In this document: in pieces, positions 1-12,675 of the stretch | Numbering within the stretch: position 1 is the first letter of the stretch | How the letters are laid out: each line of letters opens with the position of its first letter | Assembly (NCBI RefSeq): GCF_043641665.1 | Contig: NC_092180.1 | Coordinates: forward strand, 4,712,391-4,776,390 | DNA: 64,000 nucleotides | DNA from: Enoplosus armatus | Lineage: Eukaryota; Chordata; Actinopteri; Centrarchiformes; Enoplosidae | Direction of reading: 5' to 3' | Made by a program: the position numbers and the translations under genes | The notes under the pieces: generated by a model | Seen by the model: only the letters and a program-made list of their open reading frames with translations | Databases searched by the model: none | What the model was told of the DNA's origin: nothing

Positions 1-117
1 GCAGTCACCACATCAGCTGATTCACACAAAAACCAACACACACACACACACACACACACACAGTGACATTTGTGTTTCCTTTCTTTTTTTTTTTGACCTC
101 TCTCTGTGTCTTTGCAG

Positions 118-342
118 GAGGGGGAGGTGGACTGCTGGCCCCTGGTTTGCCCTGTGTTGATGTGCGAGTACACGGCGGTGGCAGAGGGCGAGTGTTGCCC
201 GCGCTGCGTCACGGACCCCTGCCTGGCCGACAACCTGTCATATGACATTCGGCAGACGTGCCAGGACCCCGCAGGCGTCGTCCGCCTCAGCGGAGACACA
301 TGGCATATGCCCAACTCCCCCTGTACTACCTGCAAGTGTAAG
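118..342 (+). CDS. nell1: nell1 penultimate exon (VWC domains)
   Basis: A pyrimidine-rich tract (about 77-112) leads to the acceptor tttgcag ending at 117; the exon starts GAG GGG GAG GTG GAC TGC TGG. It encodes 75 codons in one open frame and ends ...TGC AAG TGT AAG before the donor gtaggc at 343. Cysteine spacing (CWPLVC, CCPRC, then C-x-C pairs) is that of von Willebrand factor C modules. Phase is 0 at both ends. Confidence 0.9.
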
Positions 343-1854
343 GTAGGCCACAGCAACAACAACCACAATGAAGGTTTGCTTTGCTCTGCCAGTTTTTGAG
401 GTGCAATAGTGCTTTTACCTAATCTGCTGTTGGTCCATCCCTGCAAATAGACCATTTTACATGTAGTTTTGGGATATAAAAATCAGAAACTTCACTCAGT
501 TCATGTTTGTGTCAATGTTTAAAGTCCTTCGTACCTCCACAATGTTGCAGGTAGGAATTACAGGCTATTGGTACTGAAGAGAATTCTTGGAGGTAGAAAC
601 TGTGCTATAGTGAGTCCATCTAACGTGTGCTGGAGGGTATGCAGCATCTGCTTGTCTGTCTTCCAAGATGAATACAAAAAATCCGAAAATGTGACAGTCA
701 CAGAAGATGCAACGTACATTTAATCTTAAAAAGAACACAATATGCAGATCACTGTGTCAGGAACATGTCACCATAACTCACATCATCTCCACACATGTAA
801 TGAAAATAATCTGTTGTTCCTCAGTTCTGCTTCTTTTTTTTTAAGCAATCAGAATTTGAATTAGCCAAAAGGAGCACATCAAATACATGCACATAAACCG
901 TAATCAGCATCACATGTCAGGTTATTTTGTAGAGGATTCAGTTACAAAACAGACAAGACATAGCCAGCCACAGCAGCTGGTGCGCTCACTCACCCTGTGA
1001 TCACAGCAAGTGCTTATAGCTACTGTCGGAGCTCAGACCTGCTGTACTTATATAAGTCACTCTGTTGCTCTGTGATTGGTCGGTCACTCACAACATGAGC
1101 CCATGTGCTGCATCTTGGTAAAGACAGTTTGCCTCTGAGCAGCAAGGGGCTGCGCTTTTAGGTCAGCCAAAGCTGAGGCCCCCCATGGTCAGAGGGCCCC
1201 ATTACCCAGCCCGGTTATCTATCCTCCTTGCCTTAAAGGGTCAGTTCAGCCAAATGACAAACATAAAGATAAGGTTTTGAGATATTGGCCTCTGAAACTC
1301 TTTTCATAGGGACTATTTTTTTTAGTAGAAAGTTGCTACAATGAAAAGTATGACACTGTGACAGTGAGGTCTGTTGATTATCCAAAATAACTGGGACCTT
1401 GTCTGCGGAAAGACATATTGCTGTTCAATTTCTCAAATTTGTCACAGCTTGGAGCCACACATCCTAAATTCTGTTCACCTCCAATGTACTGGAGTGGCAG
1501 CATAAATCTCAGAGGCGGATATCTCAGAACCATAGCAGACAGTCCTGAAGCTGAATGAAGAAGTACCACAAGTGGAAGGGGAAAAAAAATACAGTGCGTT
1601 CTTTTGTAATTTGTCTGAACTGACCCTTTAAAGATATTGTCGACGTCATGTTAACATTGCAAGTTCCCTCTATATTTTGACTGATTATGGCCAGCCAGGC
1701 TCTGAACGGTGTTATTACATGCAACATGTGCAGCTTATTATTATACCGCACGGTGTGTTTAATACTTTCTGCGTCTTCTTTCTTGTCTTTTCATGGTGCT
1801 CAGAATGGGAACGTTTGCTGCACGGTGGATCTCGACTGCCTTCAGAACAACTAA
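118..1854 (+). CDS. nell1: nell1, last two coding exons (3' end of gene)
   Basis: The join 118-342 + 1804-1854 encodes the C-terminal 91 residues of a NELL protein. NELL proteins are secreted thrombospondin-1-like glycoproteins with LamG, VWC and EGF domains; NELL1 is known for promoting bone and cartilage differentiation. What is seen: the end of one VWC domain (CCPRC), then the last VWC domain (CLADN, TYDIR-like SYDIRQTC, RLSG, CTTCKCK), finished by NGNVCCTVDLDCLQNN and a TAA stop. The CLQNN ending and the YDIR..C/RLSG spacing match NELL1; NELL2 ends differently, as I recall it. Both exons have clean AG/GT borders and join in phase 0. The upstream exons lie outside the window. The paralogue assignment rests on memory of the vertebrate C-termini. 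Confidence 0.88.
1237..1627. mobile_element. Fold-back MITE with TTAA target site, in nell1 last intron
   Basis: The element starts AGGGTCAGTTCAG at 1237 and ends CTGAACTGACCCT at 1627. It is flanked on both sides by TTAA (1233-1236 and 1628-1631). The inverted repeats extend well inside: 'ggttttgagatattggcctc' near 1273 pairs imperfectly with the reverse complement of the stretch near 1508-1535. No coding capacity is seen. The TTAA target site is that of piggyBac- or Kolobok-type transposases; the superfamily is inferred from this alone. The rest of the intron (343-1232, 1632-1803) shows nothing else recognisable. Confidence 0.72.
1804..1854 (+). CDS. nell1: nell1 terminal coding exon
   Basis: The acceptor is tcatggtgctcag, ending at 1803. 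Sixteen codons follow, reading NGNVCCTVDLDCLQNN, then TAA at 1852-1854. The exon supplies the last cysteines of the final VWC domain. It is too short to be found as an open reading frame on its own and was recognised from the NELL1 C-terminus. Confidence 0.88.
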   Translation, partial: NGNVCCTVDLDCLQNN

Positions 1855-4800
1855 AGCTCTCGTCCTCCTCTCCTCACTCCTCCTCCTCTCTTCCTTTCAC
1901 TGCGGGACTGCCACGCCCCCCACCCACCCCCCACCCTCTCTTCTATCTGACGACTATCCCCTTGGATTCATAAAACAGACTCCTGCACACACATGTGCAT
2001 GCCAGCGTGTGCACAGAAAATACAAACACACACTGGACAGACTGGGGTGTTAAGGCTGAGCTTTTATGCCGTAACTCTGTCAACAAATAGTGAGTGAGTG
2101 ACTATGTGTGTGTGTGTGTGTGTGTGTGTTTGTTTGTGTGGCTCAGGCAGAGACTGAGGCCATAGCCACTCTTACCACAGTCACTGTGTTGTGTATGTGT
2201 CTTTGTGTTGTTTCCATTTCATGACATGTTTTGAGGAAACCTGCTGAGCATCGCGTCTCGAACCCCAAACCAGAGGCAAGCAGCGTGTTGAGAGTTGTCA
2301 TTAAGAAAAGGATTCACAGCTGGGCAGATGTTGAGGCGAGCTGCCTATGTTGCCTAAATGTAGACTCACTGTTGCTTGATCACGTAGGAAGTCGTCATAA
2401 AATATTCAATATTGTGAAGTAATCTTGTCTGAAATCCTCTCCTCCCCGCTCCTTTCCAACGTTTGAGTTGAGTTGCATCTGACAATGTTTGGAACTTTCT
2501 GAAACAGACAATCTGACCAGCACGCCCACTTCAAGCAGTGATCGTCCAGGTGTGCGGAGGTGTGAAAGCAAGCAGAGTTTGAATCTCCATTTGTACGATT
2601 TATTGTGTCTGGCCACTCTCTATGATGGCAGACGTGTTGCCTTTAGAAGTAGTCAGATGACACTTTGTACAAAGTAGTTCACTTGAAATATACCCCGACC
2701 TTCAGTCCTTGCGTCGTTTAAATGACCCACCTTCATGAGCGACATCCTTCAGAGAATCCAGGCTCTGAATTAGGTCAGACAAGTTGCCTGTCCTGCTGAG
2801 CCATTAACACTCCTGTCTTCAACACTTTCCCTCAGCCTCACTGTCTCCTCTCTGATGAGGTTGACTGCCAGATAGCTACCTATAACAACAGTCGTGATAT
2901 CAAAAGCATGTGAAAGCAGTGTGATGGTGCACAACAGACTCCCGCAGGCCAGAACAAGCACCAGGCGCAGCTGCTGATTAAATCGGCTGAGCTCGTGGTG
3001 GGTCGGACTTCTCTGGCGTCTCCCAGGGCTCCTCAGGTCTGAACCATATGGCGCACACAGAGAGACATAAAAAAAAGACAAAGGGAGAGAGAGAGAGTGG
3101 GTATAATTAAAGCCCTGTCACGCAGGGCTGGATTTGAGTATGCCAGGAGGTCACAAAGTGTCGAATGTGTTTACAGACGGCCAGGCTTATTAAGGCAGGA
3201 GAGTCTGGTGCTTTTCCTGCTACAGTTCACACATCCACAGCTCTGCCCCCGTCCTCTCCTCCACACCTCTCTCCATTATCCTCCGGCTTGTCTCGAGAGC
3301 GCTAACATTTCCCTTAAGTGTCCGTCCCTTTCTGATTTTTTTTTCCCCCAGGAAGGGAGGGAATTTCTAACACTGTCTCAAAATATTGTCTTTGAAATGT
3401 GAATTACATGATGTGGCCATGAATTATGCTTCAACAGTGAAAATATTACAGCAGAAATCTGACATGCCAGGTGCATCTTTTAGTCAGGTGAAACAGTTAT
3501 TCAGTAAGCTTTCGTTACGCAGCTCTTTATAAAACCACTTGTTAAGTTTAGGCAAGTAAAATGATTTCAGTAGAATGATACCTGTGTTTCTATTCAAAGC
3601 TGGTACCAATGGTCAAGGTCTACACTTTCTTCTCTTTCTGCACACCTTCAGCATATCTGCAGAAATCAGGACTCATTTTCCTCTTTTAGGAGAATCCATT
3701 TGCCGCCTCTGAATGAAAAACAGATTGAGATATTCATCACAGTGAAAATAAAACCTTCATTTGGTTTTACCAAAGTTCCTCTTTTATGTGCAGAGAAGTA
3801 AATCAGCTGGAGCCCTAAAAGATACTGTTATTCCCATCAAGTATTTCTGTCAGCCTAGTGCGGACTACACGACTTTAACTGCGATTTTCCTGTCCTAGGA
3901 AACATTTTTGAGGTCTGAGACAAAGACCCTCGAGTAGGCAGGTAGCTATAAAGGAAAAAACTCATGATGCATTTTTTGGGGGGGGGATAGGAATCAGCAT
4001 CATGGGTGACCTTGATCTTTGGAGTTGAAAGTAAAGGTCTCCGCCATCTCCCTCCTGCTGACCTTCCTCTATTTAATGTCAAACTAGTTCTTGTTTCTGG
4101 TCATGTTTCTGGTCCCTGACAGAAACAGCGGGGAAAGATATTTTTCTACCCTTTCGTGCACACAGTGCGTTGTTTGGACTCTAAAACATGGCGGTAATTT
4201 AACAAACTTTTGGGAAAGGTGATGCTGTTTTGGTTTTTTTTCTCCTCTGGAGGGCACAGTGGCGTGCAGCGAGGTGTGCCGCCACTCTGACCTCTCAGTC
4301 GCAATGTCCTTGTGACGTCTTTTGTGTTTTGCCGCCACATCTGTTTGTGTCTCACCTGAGCATTTCTCTGTATACTCTCCTCCATTATCACAATGCCTCT
4401 TGTAAAACTGAAATTGTCTGTGCACAAAGTACACACACAAAAGAAAAACAAGTGATGTAAATGGTATCTATACCCATCAAATTTTAACACAGCAATGGAA
4501 AGCAGACATTTGTACAAAAGATCACTGAAAACAAGGTTTTCAGATTGCTCTGTTGATTGATTTGATATGAAATATAATGACTACTGTAAAACACTATTTG
4601 CAAGTCTGTGTGTAAATGTTTTTACATACTGACGATATGATAAAGATTATACAGTTTTTTAATTATCATTGTGTTCATGACTAACGTGTTAATTTTAGTG
4701 GACTACTTTTCTTTTTGTGGGATAGGTTCTGTTTTGCTGTAAATACTGTGTAAAGTGAAGGGGTCTGTAAAGAGAGTAAGACTATGTGAATAATTCTCAC

Positions 4801-5520
4801 TACAGCTTCTTAGGATCTGAGCGTTGCAAGTCAAGTATGACAGAGAAGCAACATTTCTATTGTTTTTACTATTTCTTTATTTTTCTATTCTTGCCTTAAC
4901 CCTTTTAGTATCTGTCATAGTTTAACGTCTTCTCACTGTTTTAGGACAACAGTATGGATTTGACTAGCTTGTGTGTATGTACAGATCTCGGATCAGTGAT
5001 CACTGAAGGCTGAGAGTCAACAGATATTGGAAATCAGAATGAGCGTAGACCAGCGTTTGTTCCAGGCGTCTTTGCAAACAGACGAGGACCTTGGACAGAC
5101 TTTTCACTTCACATATATATTTTTTTCAACACATGTCTGTATGAACTGAACTGAAAAATCTCGACATGAGAACAAGACAAAATTGAACTATGTACACATG
5201 TAAAAAAAAAAAAAGAAAAAAAATCCAATGTTGAAAATGACAATTGTTGTTCTTGATTCAGTTCTTACTAATCCTTTAATGTCTGACTTTTTAAAAGAAG
5301 CAGTTTTGGACCTTCTAGATCCTGATGTGCTTGTTCATGTTTTTAATAGAAGACCACGGCAGAGGAATCCCCCCCCCCCCCCCCCCGGGTCTGTTCATTG
5401 TTACTTCTCCAGATCAGAGTGGCCAACCTAATTGTATTCAAAGGGTTAAGTGTCATTTGACTTGAAGACTGTGTCGTGATAAGAGTTTGCTGTAAAAAAA
5501 AAAAATCTTCAGTTAATAAA
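1855..5520 (+). other. Possible nell1 3' UTR and downstream flank
   Basis: No coding exon is seen. Candidate poly(A) signals AATAAA on the plus strand are at 3747-3752, 5515-5520 and 5855-5860. The stretch 4550-5520 has the AT-rich texture of a vertebrate 3' UTR and contains a Pumilio-type word TGTAAATA near 4738. It also contains a (TG)n tract (about 2106-2129) and a C18 run (5369-5386). Where the transcript really ends cannot be told from sequence; a 3.7-kb UTR is an inference. Confidence 0.35.
5369..5386 (+). repeat. C18 homopolymer
   Basis: Eighteen consecutive C, followed by GGG. It lies in the putative nell1 3' flank. Such runs are prone to length errors in assemblies. Confidence 0.95.
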
Positions 5521-8463
5521 TATTTTAGTTGTTTACTTTATTTGATGAGAGTATTTGACCTCAAAGTGTGCTGATGACTGTCAGTTGAACTCACAAGTTT
5601 GCAGGTAAAGGAGTCGCGCTTCCAGGTTAATGGCAAAGAGGACAGATATATGGCACAATCGTGAGAGACGACCAAGCGGCTCGGCATCACGTCATCTCAC
5701 CAGCAGCTTAAATGAAAGCAATGTTTCCGAGCCTCAGAAATGAAAGCCAATTCCAGCATCAGGATATAGTCCTGGAAAAGTCTTTCATGTTTTTACTTTT
5801 ATCAATAGTGCTGTTTTCCATTTCCCCCAGGACATGAGTGAAAGGCTGCGTTGCAATAAAGATAAGTACATCCTTTTGATGCTTTAATGGAGCGCTGCTG
5901 TGCTGCTAACAGGAGCAGGTACAGCAACACTTATGAAGCTACATTGTGGGGGAAACAAACTGAGAAAAAGCAAAAGCTGCACAACATGGAACCGAACGTT
6001 TTATATTTTCCTGCAGAACCACATTTGATTGACACACACAGAGCACCTGAAATCTTACAACATAGACAAATTCCCTGAAATGAAGGTATTCCCAAACAGT
6101 AGGAAGCTGTATTCTCTTAACTACATAAAACTATGATTTTCCCACAGCGTGTGATGACACAGAGCTGTTGAATTCTCTTCATAAACACATAAACCTTGAT
6201 TCTTCAAATCACTCAAGTCCTGTCCTCAAAGCAAGATAACGTCACTTTTGCAAGAAGAAACAACACAAAAAGAGCTGAATTTATAAGCAGCTAAAACCCA
6301 CCCTTGCTCGACTCAATACACTACAGCTGTACGCAGTCAGCAGCTTATGATAGCTACTAAGGCAACTTTAGATAGATGTCGCTGTGTAACTAACATTACT
6401 GAATCAGTTCACTGACTTTATGGCTTTTCTCTACTTGTGCTACTGTTAATCTCAAAGTCACTGGACCCTTATGTCCAAACCCAATATTTATTCATTTTCT
6501 TTAAATGGGCACTTTGCTGCCTATGCACACTGTACAATAGACTATCAATTATAGATATAGAACCATCTTCCTCAATATAGCCTTCATATAACTTCTCAGA
6601 AAAGAACATAAAAGGCAGTTAAACAACCCGGACAAACAATAAACACAAAGTGTCAGTTGGCTCCTTTCTCTTTTATGGCAGTCCATCTAATATTCCTTGA
6701 GTAATTTCAGACTTGACCAAAGTGATGGACCAACAGAACAACATTGCCATCCCTAGAGCCGCGCTGCTAGTGTGGCTATGGAAGCTGCTGCGGGTGCAAC
6801 ATGCATAAATGCGTAATTCTGTCTGTCCTGGGTTCAACGTGTTTGTCTGTGTTAGGTTTTTAACATTTTTGAGCTTAGGTCCCTCTCGCGCCGCCTCACA
6901 CTCACACTGATTGATAACCATTATCTTTTCCTAACCTTAACTCATTAACATTACACTTAACATTTTGCAGCAGCAGAAAATATACCATTGTGCGAGTAGG
7001 CCTAGGGTGTAGAAATAGGCCTACTTTGGACCTATAAATAGTGTGATCCATCACTGATTATTGGATCATGGTTCCCAATTAACATAAATGATTTGATGTG
7101 AAAAGTGTTAGTGTAGTGTTTATTTATTTTAAAAGACCATAATACTTGTAAAATAATGGAAATAAGCATTCAAAAATATCAAATTATAAAAATAATTGAA
7201 TTTATTGTAATTTAAATCCTATAATATTATATAACTGTAGAATTACTTTGCACAAACGTGCTCTTGAGTGTGTGTAGATTCTGCTCTTAAGAACAAATCC
7301 ATATAAGAAAACAATGATGAATGTCAGAATCTTTGTGAAAACTGCGTGAGTGGGTTTTAAAAAGACATTTCCTCTTAAGAACGGTTGGTGAAAAAAAGAT
7401 ATCTACTACAGGGTTGTTGTTGTTGTTGTTGTTGTTGCTGAGATAAACAACTGACTCCTCACAATGAATCTAGCACAAACACACGAGAGAATGCACACTT
7501 TTAATACCATACAGGAACCATTATGTCATCAGTCCCAGTGCGTTCCCATGAGCATCTGCTTGCCACAGATCAGTATGAACAACTTCATCTTAGATGGTGA
7601 ATTGAGATGCCTCTGAGGGGGGAGGGGGGTGCTCTCTAGTGAGCAGCACTGAGGAGGGTTCAGTCAATTAACTTCCTGTCAGTCAGCTGTAAAGCAAGTG
7701 CTCTGTTCTCTATGCTCTGTCTGTCCCGGTCATGGTGAGTGGTGGCCCCGTGCTCCCTGTCCGTCCCGGCCCCTGCTCCCCTCGGCCGGGGGCAGCTCCA
7801 CCCAAAGGTGCTTACCATTCATGGGCTGGAACCTTGGAGGTCGCCACTGAGGTGATGGAGCGAGTCCCTCAGCAACAACTCTCATCTACTGTATAGATGC
7901 GGGGGAGGGAGGGGTGGAGGATACAAATAGCATCCATGCATGAATGGACTGACTTAACAGCACACAATTGAAAATTGCTTTTTCAATCAGCTCTAATTTA
8001 ACTTTAAGAGATGTCTTACTCTTCCTGATAGATTTTTTTAGATAGAACAACAGAGAAGAGACAGCAGTTTGGCATCAGTTCAACAAAACAAAAAGTAACT
8101 TCAGCATCCCCCCCCCCTCCACACACACACACACACCCTCTCCTCCTCCTGCCACCACTGGTCAAATCGATCAATTTCTCCTCTTTCTATTGACATTTCA
8201 TGAAAACTCTGGGCAGCCGGATTGAAATGCAAGAGGCAACAAATACAAGTGCTCCACCTCAGGCTGAGAATTAATACATAAACTATGTGCATATTGCTCA
8301 TGTTAATACAACGAGGATTAAGCTGCTTAAATGCCTTATCGACATCCTGACCAATCAATGGGTGTGTAATTAAAGAGTGTAGCTGAGCCAGTGACAAGGC
8401 GAGCCGCACCACCACTATTGACCTGTGAGCAGCTAAGTGTTTATTTAACCCAGTGCCATGGTC

Positions 8464-8507
<44 letters not shown>

Positions 8508-9580
8508 TGTGTGTGAATTTAATGTATTTGTATGACCTTGTAACCCCCCATTCCTGTGTATTTTGCTGATGTTAAGTTTGATTTGATTAAAATGCATACA
8601 TTATTGTTGGATGTTACACCATATTTGAAGCATGAAGAATGAAAGAAATCAATAATTGTAATTGCAAATACGTATTACCTTATTCCATGTTCAAGCAACT
8701 GTGAAATTTGGAAACCAGGTACAGAGAATGAAAGAAACAGGATTATTGTTTTCTGCTAATGGTAAAAGGGTAGTTAGCATAACTAACGGCGTCGTATTGA
8801 CGTTCACAGTCTGCTGCAGGAGAAGCCTGTATCAGCATATGAATGACTCGCCTACTTGGACCTTTATTCCACCACTGATGGAACTTTTCCCTCCTCTTTG
8901 TAAAGTGCAGATTCAGATCTTAAGAGGTAGTTTGAATGTACCAATAGATGTGAAAATGAATGATTTCTTTTAAATACGAGTGGGCAGCTCACCATCCCCA
9001 AGTATGAATTTTTCATAGAGCTCCTGAAAGGATGAATAAGGTGAAGAAAGATGAGACAGAGCTGCGAGAGATCTAATAAAAATGCATAGAGAACTGTAAA
9101 GCAGCGTGTGCATTAACAGACTGGGACTATATAGTTTAGTTTTTTCAGTAGATAAATAGACACATGTCACGTCATGTCTAGATATTCCCTGCTCATTCCC
9201 TGGTGAGGAATTATCACTGTACTGTATATAGTCCAAAGGCCATCATGAAGCAATTAAAAAAAATAGAGAATTAATAAAAGTTTGTAAAACTGTAGAGAGT
9301 AAAAGTAGCGAAAATAGTAAAAAGATTTTACGTAGAAATTCAGAGATTTGAGGTAAAAGCGTATCCATAAAGGGAGTTGTTTTTTTGTTGTTGTTTTTTA
9401 AATTGAAATGGCACAAAGTCAAGTGACTAATCTTACAGATGCAAAGTTTAGGGCATCTAATCGTTGGTGCTCAGTCACCTTTTGAAATGAGATAGACTCT
9501 GGGAGCAAAGAGGAGAATTACTGGGGAGGTCTGCATTGTAGCCTGGAGCCAAGCCTTAGTCGCTTAATATGTGATTAGTA
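5521..9580. other. Intergenic, no gene seen
   Basis: AT-rich unique-looking sequence. It contains a (GTT)n tract at about 7411-7437, a short GC- and CpG-rich patch at about 7720-7900, short (CA)n near 8120-8136 and a long (GT)n at about 8468-8515. Open frames here are short, and none resembles a known protein. Confidence 0.6.
8468..8515 (+). repeat. (GT)n microsatellite
   Basis: About 23 GT units with one interruption (gagtgtgtg) at the 3' end. Confidence 0.95.
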
Positions 9581-9584
9581 AAAT

Positions 9585-9720
9585 CTTAAAGCTGCATTAA
9601 TTGATTTTTAGCCACTAGGGGGCAGAGAAGCATCAAAACAAGCTGACACATACACAGCCAACATCATATCGCAGACATGTTAGCTAACATATTAGCAAAC
9701 ACCTCCAACAGATGCAGAGT
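9585..9720 (+). repeat. Fish interspersed repeat, 'gccactagggggcag' type
   Basis: It contains the words 'ttgatttttagccactaggg', 'gggcagag' and 'gacatgttagctaacat'. I recognise this arrangement as a common short interspersed repeat of teleost genomes. A reverse-oriented relative with 'cccccaagtagcc' lies at about 29790-29855. Family name not assigned. Confidence 0.5.
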
Positions 9721-12297
9721 AACATGTGGTATTCATTTGGAGTTTCTGTCTCCCTCTTTCTCCTTTTACCTCTGGCTCTTTGGCTGCTGGATCCTCCATT
9801 TTCTTCTGTATTCTTTGTCTGTCTGCGCAATTGCCACCACTCTCTCCACATGCACTCCTACATGTTCATGGCCCTTCTCCAGGGTTTGCTAAAAGGCATT
9901 CTGATCAATGTGGGAAATCAATGCAATTGACAGAATTGCAACATTCATCACAAAGGAACGCTTGCTATCCTTAAATATCAGATTACTGATACCGTATATA
10001 ACACTATAAGTATCCAGGGAAGGCTTTTCTCTTTAACGCTGTAAGTTTAAAGGCAGCAGGACAGTCTTTTGAGTAATGTGGTGTACTGGATCCTGATTAA
10101 AGTGCCAGTAAGTGTGCCAGAATGGGCCATCAGGGTGGTTTTAGGATGCTGTCTCTGGCTAGAAAAGACTTGAGAGCCGAGTAAAAACCAATTAAACCAT
10201 CAACCATCAGCTTCGACCACGACCTTCACACACCCGCTCTGACCAGCGCCATTAATTTTCTGTCACAACTTATTAAGCGATAACATTTATCAATTAGGCA
10301 AACAGATTTTAATTGGAGAGGGCATGCAGCCCAGAGGCGCAGCATCCACAAGTGCCAGGCCCATTTAGAAAAAATACTAGACATAAATGAATTCTTGAAA
10401 AGACCTTGTATATCGGTAGGTGTCAGCAGATGCGCTGGCCTCTAATGTGCTTGTTTATCATTGTGTATAGAGACTGCGGGTAATAAGTTGAACAAGCAGC
10501 TGGCCTTTATTAAAAAAACATGCATTCACAATCAGCTGTTCAGCGGCTTGAGGCTCCATTATCCCCCTCTGGGGCTGGTTATGAGAAAAGACAGGTTCTG
10601 ACAGAAAACTCAATCTGTTTTTATTTCCCACTTTTGTTTCATTTGAAAACAACACATCTTCCACCGTTAATACAAACTGTAAAGTAGAGGTCTTTAAGTT
10701 TCCAGTTGCAGAGCTGAGGTTCATATTTAAGTAGAAAGCTGAAGTTAAAATATTCAGTATTATGTAAATGCGGACCTAAATGGATGCTGTTTCTCATTTA
10801 AACATTAAGCTTATGTTACACCAGTATGACACATTTCCTTGAAATAATTCAAAAAAACAGATTGCGTAACGCTGAATAATTACTTCTAATTATACATTCC
10901 CCCAACTCCCTGTGTCCCACTATTTCTCTGTGTTTTTGTGATTCATTTTCCATCGAGCGTGCTGTGAAATTCTTAATCTGGGCTGAGGAGAGAAACTGGG
11001 CCAGATGTGGATGATCAATAGACTTTCTATGATAACCTGACAGATTCTTATTAGACGTGACGGGCTGCAGCCTCCAGCCCTGCCATCATATTCATCTGCA
11101 GTCGCACTGACTGACTTTGAATATTTGGATGTGAACAAAGCAGACCGTGACAGCATCCAGCCTGAACCACCTGACTGCCGAGGTCTTCATTTCCTGAAGA
11201 GACTAATGTTTCTTCCGTGTGTCGGCATTAGAAAGAGGAGATGTAGAGTAATTTCTAATAAATGCAAAGAGGCTTACGAGTTAAAGGATCACTTTACCCA
11301 AATCACAGAAACATCTTCACTGCCTGCGACACTTCTGCCTCCAGCCCAGTACAACGTTCTGGTTTCTTAACAAAATCCGCCTACGAGCACCTCTAAAGCT
11401 CACTAATTAACACGTTATACGGTATAATCAGCACATGCTCCATGTACCTGACTGCTCGACTCTCTGCGCTTTTGTCACCATATGTGATGAACACTGCCTG
11501 AACTTCCATGCTAGCTTGTTTTCCACTAGTCTCTGTTTCACGCTGCATTTTTGCACAGAGGGTGTCTTTCGTTTGTCTCTTACTGAACAGTGAAAAGGGT
11601 TTACGTGTTCCTATTCTCAGATAAATAAGTGTCTGCGACTGCACTGCATAGAATTTTAAAAGATTGTTTTATAAGTAAAAACTGCTCCGATGAGATTTTG
11701 TCAGCTCAGCTATGATATATTAAATACTCACTGGAGCTGCAGCTGGTTCATTTAATTTCTAGTGCATACACATTCATTTCAATATGGCTTTCATTATTTT
11801 TTAAACACGACCTCAACGCTGAGAAAAAACATCACCTGTCTCAGAAGTATAAAATAAATATGAATGACAATTGTATTTTTCCTACCACTTACAAAAACCA
11901 TAAGATATTAATCACTGTGGTGTATTTAGATGCATTTGAATATTTGATTATCGACCGTGTTTGGAGAAAACAACCTTTAGGTGTTAAGTGTTTTTTCTCT
12001 TGGGCTATTTTTTGACATTTGGACCATCTAAAATGAGGATGATAGAACATAAAAACTTGAAAATATTTTAACATTTTTTTTATGAGCTTAGAGTAATTAG
12101 ACATTATTATAATTATTATTATAGATGTAACAACAAGTACTTTCATTGATGTACAATACAATACATTGTAGATATTACACACATACAGTATGTATGTTGG
12201 TGTGGTCTCATGTGTGCACACACTTAATGATTAAACACTAAGTAATTATTCATTACGAGCACTGATGTCAGGATTATGCTGCTAACAAACATGACCG

Positions 12298-12298
<1 letters not shown>
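9721..12298. other. Intergenic, no gene seen
   Basis: No convincing exon. Block 10230-10345 is unusually homeodomain-site rich (ATTAATTTT, AATTAGG, TTTTAATTGG) and repeat-free, so it may be a conserved non-coding element. The remainder is plain AT-rich sequence. Confidence 0.5.
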
Positions 12299-12342
<44 letters not shown>

Positions 12343-12477
12343 TCTGAGAAGGCAAAGGTCTGCTCGGTAAATATGACTGGAACAGATAACACTACTCTCA
12401 CTGGGTAATGAGACAGGAAGAAATGTTAAGGGAGCCCTGGGAGAGACATGTAATGAAGCATTGTTTGCAGGATGAGA

Positions 12478-12517
<40 letters not shown>

Positions 12518-12644
12518 AATGAAGCATTGTAGGGGGTTGAGCCTGGCTGAGGCTGATAACATCCCGTTGTGCCTGATGGAGGACAATGGGCCGTAGAAAG
12601 GGAACCACACCGTCTGTGCACCAAACTCTACCATCATCACCCCT

Positions 12645-12670
<26 letters not shown>
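12299..12670. repeat. Clustered (TG)21, (CA)17 and (CA)13 microsatellites
   Basis: (TG)21 at 12299-12340, (CA)17 at 12481-12514 and (CA)13 at 12645-12670. The first tract is complementary to the other two, so a single strand can fold back. The word gtaatgaagcattgt occurs on both sides of the middle tract (12450-12464 and 12516-12530), a local direct repeat. Confidence 0.9.

Positions 12671-12675
<5 letters not shown>

Noticed and set aside
118..1854. Assignment to nell2 instead of nell1
   Set aside because: The C-terminal CLQNN, CLADN and YDIR..C patterns fit NELL1; NELL2 differs at these places as I remember it. An alignment would settle it.
1804..2053. 86-codon frame continuing past nell1 (from 1793)
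   Set aside because: It is in a different frame from the NELL1 ending; the true frame stops at 1852-1854.
4084..4517. Two overlapping minus-strand frames of 118-123 codons
   Set aside because: No homology, no splice context, and they lie in the probable nell1 3' flank; both frames and the plus strand are open in the same place.
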